The notes under the pieces are model-generated. The model was not told the DNA's origin, ran no database searches, and saw nothing but the letters and a program-made list of their open reading frames with translations. From NCBI GenBank assembly GCA_946965045.2, contig OX337238.1:2232001-2296000 (forward strand): 64,000 bases of DNA. Direction: 5' to 3'. The DNA is from Epithemia pelagica. Lineage: Eukaryota; Bacillariophyta; Bacillariophyceae; Surirellales; Surirellaceae. Positions 54,109-64,000 of the stretch are shown here, in pieces. How positions within the stretch are numbered: the stretch's first letter is position 1; every line of letters starts with the position of its first letter. The translations under genes were made by a program, and so were the position numbers.

Positions 54109-57068
54109 ATGGGAGCTCCCATGGACGACGGAACCGGCACGTCCAATGCACCGGGAACAGCTCCAACGACTCCCAGTAATGCGGCTGCAAATGGTGGTTC
54201 AGGGTCTGGAAGAGGAGGCTTCAAGAAGCTGTTTGGTCGACGAAAAATGGGCAGCGGAGGGAACACGGGGAATACATCCGGAGGTAACGCCTCTCCCAAA
54301 AGAGAGGACCGGTCACCATCCAGATCTGCAACAGCGGCAAGAAACGAAAAGCCAGCGAGGAAAGGAAAGAGATGGACTCGGTTGTCAACAGGAGGGGGTG
54401 GTGGTGGAGGCAACTCCAAGAAGGAAGAACGGAGCATCGAGGAATCTACAGATAACACAACAAATCATGATCTTTCGCGAGAGGACACTGTTCAAGAACA
54501 GCCTCCTGCTCCCACACCTCAGCCATCACCGAAGGAGGATGTAGAAAAACCAGCAGATCCATTCGATGATGATCAATCTGCACTCAAATTGGACCCGGAA
54601 GCGGAGGAAGCGAGACGTGCCCTTTTGATGCAAAAGAAACTGATCAAAGAACGTGATGGATTCTGTCGCCGAGTAGATGCGTACGACGGACAAGTGATTA
54701 CGGTCGATGGATTTCCCTCCTATGAGCTCGGATCCTATCTCGGAGGAGGTGTTGCAGGCGTTGTGTATGAGGGCCATCGTCTGAGACCAATGGAAGATTA
54801 CCCCGTTCGTCTAGGAGCTGCCGAAGACACACCTGTAGATGCGATTCCTGGGGTCGATGAAGAAATTAAGCCTCCTGGTATCATCAATGTTTGGGGTTGT
54901 GTCCCAACAACGGCGGAAGAGGCAGTCCAGGAAGATCCTGTACCACCAGAAGTTGTTCCTAGGGCAGGAAGTGTACTGACTGCGGACAATACTTCCATGG
55001 TGACGAGCAACAGTGTCAAGCGACGCAACAGAACATTCAAGGAGAACCAGGCACTGGAGATGACTGTAGACAACGACCAACTGGTGATTATTGAAGGTCC
55101 CGATGCACCAAGTCGGTCAGATCATTATGCGAAAGCCGTTTCCATGAATCAAACAGCTGACAATGATGATACTTCCATTTCCTATGGATTTATGGAAGAA
55201 ACTGTTGCAATCAAAGTTCTCAACCCAGTGAGCTTCCGAACGTTAGCCCCTGATGCCATTCAGAATGCGGTTGTAGCACGAAAGGGAGCAATGATGGAAC
55301 GCGATGTTGTTACGGGGAAGCAACCGATGGAGGAACGACATGTGTGGTGGCTCGTCAATCCAAACAGTCGTAACTTGAGAACGTTGCAGCGATATTCTGT
55401 ACCAGCAGATCCTACAGCTCCTCGGCGTGTCGAGGTTGACCGTGGTTCGGCTGAAAGGGGCCTCCGAATTAGTCTCGTGGCAGCCTATCGCGACGAAAGC
55501 AATGAGCTCAAGGAACTTCCCTTGACTCGATGCATTGAAATCTGGGGCCATGTACCATTTGGTGCTTCAGATGGCGAATTCCGAGGACTCATGAAGGCTA
55601 TTGATGCAATCAATGCTGGTCACCCTCCACCTGCTGTTCCTTCCTTCTTCCAGGACGGTGTTCCTGGACGTGTGGGTACCGAACGATCTGGGTACAGCAC
55701 TAGCAACGGCACTCAAGACTCTTCCAGTTTGGAAAGCCATCGACCAAAACCAATGGAGTCTAAACGAACGTAAGTCCATGAATTGCGCGTGCAAATCTTT
55801 AGTTTGTATGGAAGAAGACACCTCACATCTTTCGTTCGTAAAGTGGAATTTATCGAGCAGCAACTACCTCGAGAACAACTGTTTATTGTGAAGAACTGAA
55901 AGCCTATATTGCATTACCCGCAGTGCCATCAAAATACATCAAGTGGCTAAGACAAAGAAGAGCCGCGACGAAGGAAATTCGCAACATGATGCTGATTGGA
56001 CGGCATAGAAATGTAGTGCATTTGTTTGAAGTTTTGGAGCTCATTCAGGAAAAGAAGTCCACCATGTTTCTTATCTTGGAGCTCGTTAGAGGAGGTGAAC
56101 TCTTTGACCTGATCAGCAGCAATGCGGCAAAACTGAGTAAGGACGATGTGGTGCCTCCAGGATTCACGGAGTCAGAGACAGTGATGAGAAAGTTCTTCCG
56201 AGAACTATCCTCAGGTGTCCGGTACTGCCATCACAACGGAATCGCCCATCGTGACCTTAAACCCGAAAATCTTTTGGTGCATAATGGAAAAGATGGTAAA
56301 TGTACTCTCAAGATTGCAGACTTTGGTTTATCAGCTGTGTTCAACGTCAATGGTGAACCCATTTCTGATGACGTTACCTTTGCGGAGTCATCCTACATCT
56401 CATCCTACATGTCAGCTCCTCCACCACCCGAAGAAGATCCACCGAACAGCACGACTGGTGATGAAGGGGCCATCGATTCTCCAATAAAATCCTCAGTCAA
56501 CAAAATAATGCGTGCAGGAGGTTCTGCATTGTCTTTCTTCACATGTGGTGTGGTGGACGAAACGTTGTTGAACCCTTGTGTGCCTCAAGCAAACGAAGAT
56601 GAGGGCCAACCGTCTCCCCTCAAGCGCATGACGTCAGTTGTGGGTTCCCCACATTATGTGGCACCTGAGATTATCTCTCAAAACGAGAAACGCCGAAATC
56701 GAACAGTTGGATATGACGGCACCAAAGCAGATGTCTGGAGTGCAGGTGTTATCCTTTATGCCATGCTCTTTCGTTCTTTGCCGTTTGGCGAAGATTTGTT
56801 GCGCTGCCCTCGTTTCCAATCATTCAAAAAATGGTACGATGATGTCAAGCACTCGGGACGAAGGGCTTCGGCGTTGGCTGCCTTGGACCCTGTGATCACC
56901 GAGCAAGACGAAAGGGAATTGCTAGGACCACAATGGTTCTTCCCCAGCAAAACCAGTCCGGAATCACGAGACTTGATAGTCTCTATGTTGAACCCGGATC
57001 CCGATTATCGACCATCAATCAATATGGTGCTGCGGCATCCATGGTTGCTCAAGATTGGCGACACATAA
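54109..57068 (+). CDS. CAMK-like protein kinase with long N-lobe insertions
   Basis: Exons 54109-55769 and 55844-57068; 74 bp intron (GTAAGT...GTAAAG) falls inside a Thr codon; 961 residues. The first 200 residues are Gly/Ser/Pro-rich and basic (FKKLFGRRK near the start could help membrane binding). The Gly-rich loop is YELGSYLGGGVAGVVYEGH (about 204), and the ATP lysine is in TVAIKVL (about 369). The helix-C Glu is in KEIRNMML (about 598), HRDLKPENLL is near 689, then IADFGLSAVF and GSPHYVAPEI. WSAGVILYAMLFRSLPFGED closes the core. The order and HRD/DFG/APE motifs show an active Ser/Thr kinase of CAMK/SnRK type. The spacing of loop, lysine and Glu is abnormally long. Confidence 0.9.
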
Positions 57069-57156
57069 TCGGAGGACACTCGAGCTTCTACTTTCTAATT
57101 TCTCTCATCACGTATAGCTTATATCATATAGAAGTAGTATGGCGTTTTCTATTAGA

Positions 57157-58152
57157 TTATTTACGTGCCGTGTCGTAGTTTTCAACGAACCAGTCGACGG
57201 ACTTTTGGATTCCATCTTCAATCGAGGAAAACTTATAATCTGGACGATATTTTCGGAGCTTCATGTTGGCGGCAGTCTTTTTGAATTGCCCATCCGACTT
57301 GGATGTGTCAAAAACAACCTCCCCCTCAAACTTCATTGCCTTTGTTACAGCCAAGGCAACATCTTTGATGGACACTTCATCAGCTTCGTCAACCGAGAGC
57401 GTAATGGGAGTGGGATCGTGGTACTCTCGCATCACCCACACGGTCAATTCCGCTAAATCGCGAGAGTAGACAAATTGACGAAGAGGCGTACCGCTCCCCC
57501 AAATGGTGAAGGGAGTCTTGTCTCGCTTGGCAATGTAACATTTATGAATCAAGCCTGGAATGACGTGACCCTTTTCAATGCTAAAGTTGTCATCCGGGCC
57601 ATAAATGTTGGTGGGGATAATGGAAGTGAAGTTGCATTTATACTCTTCCGCATAGGCACGGTTCATGGTATCAATCAAACGTTTCGCATATGCGTACCCT
57701 TCGTTGGAAGGATGAGGAGGACCGTTGTGCAACATTGTTTCGTCAATCGGATAGGTTGTTTTGTCAGGGAAGATGCATGTCGAAAGAAAGCTTACAAGCT
57801 TCTGAACCTTGTAAATACGGCAACATTCCATGACATTGTCGTTGATCAAAATATTTTCTCGAAAGAACTCAACTTTCTGAGCCATATTGGCAAACAAGCC
57901 GCCAACCTTGGCCGCCAAATGAATCACATGTGTCGGCTTGTAACGTTCAAACACTTTTTCCGTATCCTGTCGATTTCGCAAATCACCCTCCTTGCTGGAC
58001 AAAAAGACCCATGTTTCTTGAGGGGCTGTATTTCCGTCTTCTTCCACATACTTCTTGATGGCAGTGCCGACCAGACCTGAACCACCCGTCACCATCACCA
58101 CCATGGCCTTGGACGGTTCTGAGTCTCCATTGGTCTTTGTTTCGGTGGCCAT
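57157..58152 (-). CDS. GDP-L-fucose synthase (epimerase/reductase)
   Basis: Makes GDP-L-fucose from GDP-4-keto-6-deoxymannose with NADPH. Single exon of 331 residues using ATG 58152; the longer frame upstream has no recognisable homology. The Rossmann loop is VTGGSGLVGTAI. The SDR catalytic set is visible: Ser in FLSTCIFPD and Tyr/Lys in GYAYAKRLID. HLAAKVGGLFANM, TNIYGPDDNFSI, KGHVIPGLIHKCY and RQFVYSRDLAEL match the family along its whole length. It is probably cytosolic. The usual partner, GDP-mannose dehydratase, is not in the window. Confidence 0.95.
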   Translation of the reverse strand: MATETKTNGDSEPSKAMVVMVTGGSGLVGTAIKKYVEEDGNTAPQETWVFLSSKEGDLRNRQDTEKVFERYKPTHVIHLAAKVGGLFANMAQKVEFFRENILINDNVMECCRIYKVQKLVSFLSTCIFPDKTTYPIDETMLHNGPPHPSNEGYAYAKRLIDTMNRAYAEEYKCNFTSIIPTNIYGPDDNFSIEKGHVIPGLIHKCYIAKRDKTPFTIWGSGTPLRQFVYSRDLAELTVWVMREYHDPTPITLSVDEADEVSIKDVALAVTKAMKFEGEVVFDTSKSDGQFKKTAANMKLRKYRPDYKFSSIEDGIQKSVDWFVENYDTARK

Positions 58153-58525
58153 TCTCAACAGCAGTTTGATATGGCGCTCAACCCTGAAACACAAGCAGCT
58201 ATGCTTGTATACCCAATACCCAAAAGACTTCGATCGGCGTCCTTTGTGATTTGTGACCGGTGGAGATTTGTGAGAATGTCCTTTGCCATTGTTTGTGTCG
58301 GACTGTTCACTGTAGAGCAAAGAGTAGGGAAATCATCGAACCAAATCTACTCTACACCCAAAATAAACTATGAGCTCATACTTCTACGTATTCCTAATTC
58401 CCACCTGGAACTCTGGGTTCATAGGAATGGGTTACGAATTCTGGCTATGATATACCTTCTCATCCTTCACGGTGAGAAGAATCTATAAGCGGAGCTCATG
58501 TGCTATTGCCTGTTTGTTATGGAAG

Positions 58526-59274
58526 TTAATGTTCTTCTCCATCATCCACGTATCCTTCGGGCAGTTTGGCTTCTTCATTCAAGATATCTTCGGAAATGAG
58601 TCCCCAAACAGGTACCTCTGAATGTCCCAAGTCAGAGAATAGCTTTGTACGATTGGGGAGACCAGAATCAGCCGGTGGATTGATAAACATTTTGAGTTCC
58701 ACCACACAGGCGCACTCCACGACAACACCACCCAACATTTTGACCAGCGATATGGCGGAGCTCAGTGTTCCACCGGTGGCGACCAAATCGTCGATAATCA
58801 ACACACGATCTTTATCCTTAATTTTGTCGCGTTGGACCGTCAATCCGTCCCGATTCCCATACTCCGTCTTGTAGTCGGCGGAAGTAATGGAGTTGGGCAT
58901 TTTCCCCTTTTTTCTCATCATGATAAATGGCTTCTTCAGCGCAAGAGCAATCGGAGGACCCAGGATGAAACCTCTCGCGTCCAATCTGAAGTCAAACAGA
59001 GCGACTAGGTCGTTCAGATATCAAATCATCTCATGTTCACAAACGACATGACAAAGAGCACGTACCCAGCAATGACGTCAATTCCGATTTCAGCGTAGCG
59101 CTCTGCGAAAATGTCAACAATCTTTTGAAAGATGGCTGGTTCATAGAGGAACCCACCAATGTCGTAAAAGCGCGGAATTCCCTTGAACGGAAAGTATGGC
59201 AAGTACTTGGCAATTTCGCGGGCTTCCTCTCCATCTTGGTCGTACTTGAGAGCTTTGTCTGTCGTCGACGCCAT
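58526..59274 (-). CDS. Adenine phosphoribosyltransferase
   Basis: Salvages adenine with PRPP to AMP. Exons 59274-59066 and 58985-58526, 80 bp intron (GTACGT...TTCAG) inside a Gly codon; 222 residues. The PRPP-binding motif is RVLIIDDLVATGGT. LDARGFILGPPIAL, FIMMRKKGKMP and KGIPRFYDIGG are also typical. The frame continues upstream to ATG 59418 and adds a hydrophobic signal-peptide-like stretch (MASVLILAFVVHLLAG), so a second, exported form may exist. ATG 59274 best matches the usual length. Confidence 0.9.
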
Positions 59275-60140
59275 TGTGTTATTGATGTGATTGCTTTCTT
59301 CACCGCAAATGTCAGATAGAGCTCGATCGACAAGATCTGTTGTACAGCAGGGACAATGGCTAGAATCCTGACCAGCAAGAAGATGAACAACAAATGCCAA
59401 GATGAGAACTGATGCCATGCGTTCGCTTATGGGGCGGGGCACAGAAAATGTGAGGGTTGAGGGTGTCGGGTGACGTGTGCGCCCATCACGTGCGCGATCT
59501 TGGAGGGAGAATCTACCCTCACCATATCGAGCTACTCCTACATGTAGCAGAAAGCCGATCGGATATAATTCTGAATATATCCTATGCCCAGAGAGGAAAT
59601 GGATGTCGATTCATGGTGGAGAACGATAAGACCAGAAAGACATTGGAATAACCTCCTTTTAATCTCTGGACTGAGTTCAGTCTGACTGTCAATCCATCCT
59701 AGCCTTAAATACAGCGACAAAACTCATGACCCTATCTACCTAGACACTTTCAAGGCCATTAGGAAGAATGAGGGCAAGGTCCTCAAGATTGCGTTCGTGT
59801 AATGATCTAACCACCAATCTTGCAATACCACCATGTCCAACCTCCACATGCGTCTCTCAAAGATTCAATGAAGCATTTTTTCATCAACTTGACACATCCG
59901 GATGGGATGTCATTTTTCGTTCAAGATTCAGACAAATATCGATCGAGCTCTCTCAGGCTACCAAGAAAAGGCGTTGTTATCCAGCAAAAGTTGGACCTCA
60001 GCGGCTGTTGTGACGGCATCGGAATCGTAAAAAAAGTTCGCGAAAGACTGTTGGACGTTGTCACTGACTTTCAAAGATCGAATGGACCATCGTTTTCATA
60101 TTCGTTGCGCTTTCACAGGCCTATCAGAATGTTTTCCAGT
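59275..60140. other. Intergenic, nothing recognised
   Basis: About 865 bp apart from the possible upstream APRT extension at 59275-59418. A + strand open frame at 59820-60263 lacks family features and overlaps the next gene. Confidence 0.4.
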
Positions 60141-60536
60141 TCAAGTGATTGCTTTATCCTCGAAACCTGGAATCACACGATTTTCTCGGGATCTTACATA
60201 TGTGCGGTAATTGTCTTGATCTGGATATTGCTGTGCGGAATTGACAACCGAACGATGGATTGACGCTTTGGCCATTAACGGAATGGCAACGCCATCGTGA
60301 CCGACTCCTGCGTGCTTCAAAGTGAAAACAAAATGAAATTCATAAATCAACCAGATGAGCATGATCAAGAGCGCTATCCCCATCCGTAAGAACCAATGCC
60401 CATAGACCTTTCTCCAATTTTTCGCATGCGCCAATATGTCGCTGAGATCATCGAAGTCCGCATCCTTCTTCTTTCGCCGCCCTTTCGTTGGTTTGCGGCT
60501 TCGAAAGATATCAAATAACTCATGTACTTTCATCAT
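60141..60536 (-). CDS. Small single-pass membrane protein, hypothetical
   Basis: 131 residues from ATG 60536. A basic N-terminal part (RSRKPTKGRRKKKDADFDD) precedes one membrane helix (FLRMGIALLIMLIWLIYEFH). A short C-terminal part follows. The layout is that of the N-terminus of a type II membrane enzyme, but no catalytic domain follows on this strand and the frame ends at 60141. It may be a short gene, the first exon of a gene I could not assemble, or a remnant. Function unknown. Confidence 0.4.
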   Translation of the reverse strand: MMKVHELFDIFRSRKPTKGRRKKKDADFDDLSDILAHAKNWRKVYGHWFLRMGIALLIMLIWLIYEFHFVFTLKHAGVGHDGVAIPLMAKASIHRSVVNSAQQYPDQDNYRTYVRSRENRVIPGFEDKAIT

Positions 60537-62323
60537 TGTCCCAGTCTCATTCTCATGACAACTACCAAGGACAAAAGAGCAGGTCAAAGAACAAACTTGT
60601 CACCCTCTTCCGAATCCGAACGATCTTGGTCTGTTAGCTTCTCGGGGTGACCGTGATGCTTTTGGTTCCGAAGATTCGAGAGATTTGAGGAACAAGGAAC
60701 AAGACAACTCGACGAGAATTCGCATGGATGCAGACAGATGTTAAAAGTTCAAAACTATGAAAGATGCACAATGACACTATACTCCGAAATTGAAAGTGCA
60801 CAGAGCAAATCTCAGCGAGAGTTGAGCGAGTATCTGTCTTGTGTCTTGCGTCATGCGCTCGTGTCTCGTGCATCAACGAAGAAGGAGATCATAGACTATA
60901 TGCGATCTTTGCCCTTGTTCTTTTTGGGCCGAAGGATCGCGCGCGTCATCCGATGGGTATGATGCTTCGAAAGTGTATTGTATTCTTTGACACACTCTTC
61001 CCTTTTCTTTGCTGGCAGTTCGTGGTTCGTGGACCTTCGTGTTCGTGGACCGCGCATCTTTTAGACCCAATCGTTCGTTGATAAGAGCGACATGGATGGC
61101 AGACAGATTACAGACAACTCATGCTCGAGCAGAAGGCGGAAGTCAACCATTCGAGACTCTTCAGATCCAATCGTTGAATTTCAATGCAATAATAAGCTGG
61201 ACATCTAGCAGAATTAGAATCCTTTCTCCGTTTCTTTTCCATTCTAATCTATCTATCGTAGTTTTGAAAATATAATCTACTTAGAGGGATCAGTGTCGGT
61301 TGTCGGTTTTCTAACCATCACTCGTATTGTTATGGAAGTTCTTATCAGAAATCATTTCATGCTTAGAGACTAAGTCACATGACAATAGAATATTAGATGA
61401 TCATTTGATCTGATTAGATGACAGGAAAGACGTTGGTTTCGATTCCCATGACATGGTACTCTTGGCCATACAGTGAACAGTGAGTCCATTCCGTGTCATG
61501 GGACTTTCTGTTGAACGATTCGAATCATTGTCTCATTCATCGAGGGCTTGCGTGTTGTTCGATTTTTTCGGACCAAACGCACGTTACACGTTACGCTTCG
61601 GAACCAGTTTCCATCGGCGAATCAACTCCCTCCAAAAAACTCATATCGGACACGGCATTGACTCTTCTCTTCGCTCTCTCGGCTTTTGGCTTCATGTGTG
61701 CGTTGTGCGGCGGCGATTTGCGAAACCCAGCCAACCGCAGCACTCGCCACCACAACCACACACCTGGGCGCACACACCAACCTCTCCCTTCGCTTTGCTC
61801 TTGTTGTGTCGCACTTAGGACATCAAAGAATCGAAGAAGTCTTGATCAACACGTTTTCTCTCGCTACAACTCGGTGCACATGTCAGATGTGCGCTCCCTT
61901 TCTCTTCTCTTTCTCACGTACGACTGTGTGGCACCAGTATGTAAATAATAGATATGAAACCTGACAGGACGAGTTCTACATACACGCAACACATGCCCCA
62001 CTACTACACAACGAGCCAACAGACAAGAACCTGTGTCATGATTCAAGTGTTTTGAGATGGGTGTGCGATGCGCAGCTTCCCCCTGCTTGCTTGCTCGTCC
62101 AAACATACCCAACAGCACACTCTTATCTACCAGAACGTAGATCGCCATCTGGGTCAGTTTTATACGGGTTCATGTTGTGTGCAGTCGTACCACATCACAT
62201 GGAGAGTGTTCGTAACACAACCACACACAACGAAGAAACCACAAGACAACCAACGAAACAACTCTCGACGATTCGAACCAACTCCTCTCTGCTTTCCATT
62301 TGCCATTGGAAAGCCTCATTAGT
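60537..62323. other. Long intergenic region, nothing recognised
   Basis: About 1.8 kb. Only short overlapping open frames with low-complexity translations. No tRNA, repeat or transposon signature was recognised. It includes the promoter of the gene at 62324. Confidence 0.5.
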
Positions 62324-63079
62324 ATGACAGCAACCGTAGCACATCCGAAAAGCATCCTAGTTACTTCACGATGTTCGTCTCGCTACAGCGATGACCGCTC
62401 GTCTCCGATCAAGGCTTCCAGCGGTTCGAATTCGTGCAACATTACAATGACCATGGCCGGTCCATCTCCAGTACTCCTTACGGGGAAACTAAAGAACCTG
62501 CGGAACTACTATGCACGAAGGCGTCCAACGCTCAAACCTCCCACTCCGGTGTTGATTGTCTCTTCACCGGAGTCCACTCGAGTTCGGTTCCGTCCTCGTG
62601 TCTTTATCCGTGAAATTCCCAATCGCAAGGACTACAGCAAAGCGGACAAGCGAGCCATATGGATGCCTCGTCAAGAACTCAAGAAGTTGATCCTCAAGAA
62701 CCACACTGAGTTTTCCTTTGAAGGTCGAGACTGGCGGAATGCACCCGAAGAAGACCAATTTGGAACCGATGAGGACGGACAATTGCTTCATCCGGTACAT
62801 TTGGCATTGAAGAAGAAGAAGCGGGCTCCACAACCACAGCAAGTGTCTGCGGCGTCGACTCCTTGTTCCTCATCAACAGCTGTGATTCCCTCACTGGCTC
62901 CCAGGAAACGGAAAAGCAACGCTGTTGCCGGCAAAAACCGACGTTGCCTACGAAGACTTCCTCTGAGTTATCAAAACACCAATGCTGCGGTGATTGAGGA
63001 TGATGAAGAAACAAGTGACGAGGAAGAAGAGGAACTAGTTCCGGAACTGAAACGAGCGCGCATTCAACCCGCCTGCTAG
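62324..63079 (+). CDS. Diatom-type protein of unknown function, probably nuclear
   Basis: Single exon of 251 residues with ATG 62324. The middle holds a pattern that recurs in diatom proteins: VRFRPRVFIREIPNRKDYSK, then AIWMPRQELKKLI. It is flanked by Ser/Pro-rich sequence. Basic patches (KKKKRAP, APRKRKS) could be nuclear signals. An acidic run of Asp/Glu (DDEETSDEEEEEL) lies near the end. The combination suggests a nuclear regulatory protein, but the function is unknown. Confidence 0.65.
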   Translation: MTATVAHPKSILVTSRCSSRYSDDRSSPIKASSGSNSCNITMTMAGPSPVLLTGKLKNLRNYYARRRPTLKPPTPVLIVSSPESTRVRFRPRVFIREIPNRKDYSKADKRAIWMPRQELKKLILKNHTEFSFEGRDWRNAPEEDQFGTDEDGQLLHPVHLALKKKKRAPQPQQVSAASTPCSSSTAVIPSLAPRKRKSNAVAGKNRRCLRRLPLSYQNTNAAVIEDDEETSDEEEEELVPELKRARIQPAC

Positions 63080-63576
63080 TAAGGCGGAGGCCATGATGCT
63101 GCCTATGCTGTTTAGCATATGCCCCTATCCAACATGTTGTGCGGTAGCTGTTCTTTTGCGACTTTCATTGTGTTGACAGGATGATGTTGTAACCACTAGT
63201 TTTGTACATTTTTCCAACTTTTTCAATTCCATTCCAACCTAAAACTGGAACAGTGTCATTGCATATCTCTACTGGCGGAGCTCTCAAGATGAAAACCGTG
63301 CGATATTGTTGCTAATAACAGTGCCGTTAAGAAACAGTCCATGGCTTGGTGACTCCGCAGTTGCAGCAACATTTACCGCTGCCATGAACTCTCGGACGAG
63401 GTATTCCTCTTTTGATCCACCAGAAACTCATCCATCGCTAGATGTCGTCAACAAGGAGAGAGAGAGCCTCTGTTGACTGTCCATCCTACAGGAACGCCTT
63501 TGGCAGCACTGTCACAAGTGGAAAATGGGACGGAAGATCGTCGTTTCTCAAAACCCTGTCATGATTCTCTGTCCCC
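63080..63576. other. Intergenic, 3' regions of convergent genes
   Basis: About 500 bp. Nothing recognised. Confidence 0.5.
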
Positions 63577-64000
63577 TTATACGGGCATTCCATAGGAATC
63601 CCTTGTGGCGACGGATCCCACTACAGATCCTGTTCCACCCGAGTCTCGCATTTGCTCTCTCAACAATCGTTGGGGAGTCGAGTAGCCCATCACGACATCG
63701 TAGTCATGGAAAATGGGGTCCAGAGGAAGGGGCCATTGCCACAAGGGTCCAATCCCAAAGACATGTGACAGGGGAATCGGCTCTTCATCGGAATCATTCA
63801 AGGTACCATTGGCCTTTTTCTTGAGTCGATCGATCGTGCCGACGCCGGTAATGATTCCATAGACGACATTCATGAGCATGGAGCTGGTAAACAAAAAGCA
63901 GGCCACACCCAGTATACTCATGAGTCGAACCAGTTGCAACAAGACTATTTGAAATACACAAGATTCGTCGGCACAAAAAAAGTAGTTCCAGCCCAACAAA
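63577..64000 (-). CDS. DHHC palmitoyltransferase, C-terminus only
   Basis: The frame is open to the window edge, so the DHHC core lies outside. About 141 codons remain. A pair of membrane segments (LQLVRLMSILGVACFLFTSS) ends with NVVYGIITGVGTIDRLKKK, the region where the family has its TTxE motif. HVFGIGPLWQWPLPLDPI then resembles the segment that follows, where these enzymes carry an Asn/aromatic motif. The assignment rests on the C-terminus alone. Confidence 0.5.
   Translation of the reverse strand, partial: LLGWNYFFCADESCVFQIVLLQLVRLMSILGVACFLFTSSMLMNVVYGIITGVGTIDRLKKKANGTLNDSDEEPIPLSHVFGIGPLWQWPLPLDPIFHDYDVVMGYSTPQRLLREQMRDSGGTGSVVGSVATRDSYGMPV

Noticed and set aside
59820-60263. 148-codon + frame overlapping the small membrane protein
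   Set aside because: No domain or targeting signal; its apparent C-terminal helix is antisense to the minus-strand reading frame.

Overview
This window is nuclear DNA of a photosynthetic stramenopile, most probably a diatom. The support is direct: genes are split by short GT-AG introns of about 70-280 bp. Several proteins carry a signal peptide followed by a phenylalanine motif of the ASAFAP type used to enter secondary red plastids (acetyl-CoA carboxylase, the DoxX-like and DUF2854 proteins, the cyclophilin-like protein). Genes lie on both strands and there are no operons. The species cannot be named from the sequence alone.

Layout. 1-4763 (-): 5' two thirds of a plastid multidomain acetyl-CoA carboxylase. 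6.5-10.2 kb: a SAP-domain membrane protein, a stand-alone retropepsin-like protease, and an RBX1-like RING protein with a duplicated exon. 10.8-18 kb: a rearranged segment. A divergent pair (R-SNARE on -, a membrane protein with VHL beta and PUB domains on +) was tandemly duplicated. One half collapsed into a chimeric pseudogene, and a ~2.85 kb block carrying a Crinkler/RHS-type NTPase-nuclease gene was inserted, ending in telomere-like repeats. 18.4-20.8 kb: a second NTPase-nuclease gene interrupted by an in-frame TAG. 21.7-30 kb: a plastid/thylakoid candidate, an ankyrin-like protein, a divergent cyclophilin, a six-EF-hand protein and homoserine dehydrogenase. 30.8-32.7 kb: a third Crinkler-type gene, nuclease fused to kinase. 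33.4-43.9 kb: sulfotransferase, PRK/uridine-kinase-like protein, GT11-like glycosyltransferase, EF-hand/coiled-coil membrane protein, and two plastid membrane proteins. 44.4-53 kb: TRM10-like methyltransferase, metallo-beta-lactamase protein, BRO1 protein, small acidic protein, a hAT-type MITE, CRAL-TRIO protein and a UBE2D-type E2. 54-64 kb: a protein kinase with large N-lobe insertions, GDP-L-fucose synthase, adenine phosphoribosyltransferase, a small membrane protein, a diatom-type regulatory-looking protein and the C-terminus of a DHHC palmitoyltransferase.

How genes may work together (inference). Three ubiquitin-system genes occur (RBX1-like, VHL-PUB, UBE2D-like); each shows an unusual feature. 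GDP-L-fucose synthase could supply donor for a GT11-like transferase, and a Golgi-type sulfotransferase lies nearby, consistent with making sulfated fucose-containing glycans. The strongest candidates for something undescribed are the VHL-PUB membrane protein, the three Crinkler/RHS-type nuclease genes within 19 kb, and an RBX1 homologue that has lost its whole third zinc site.
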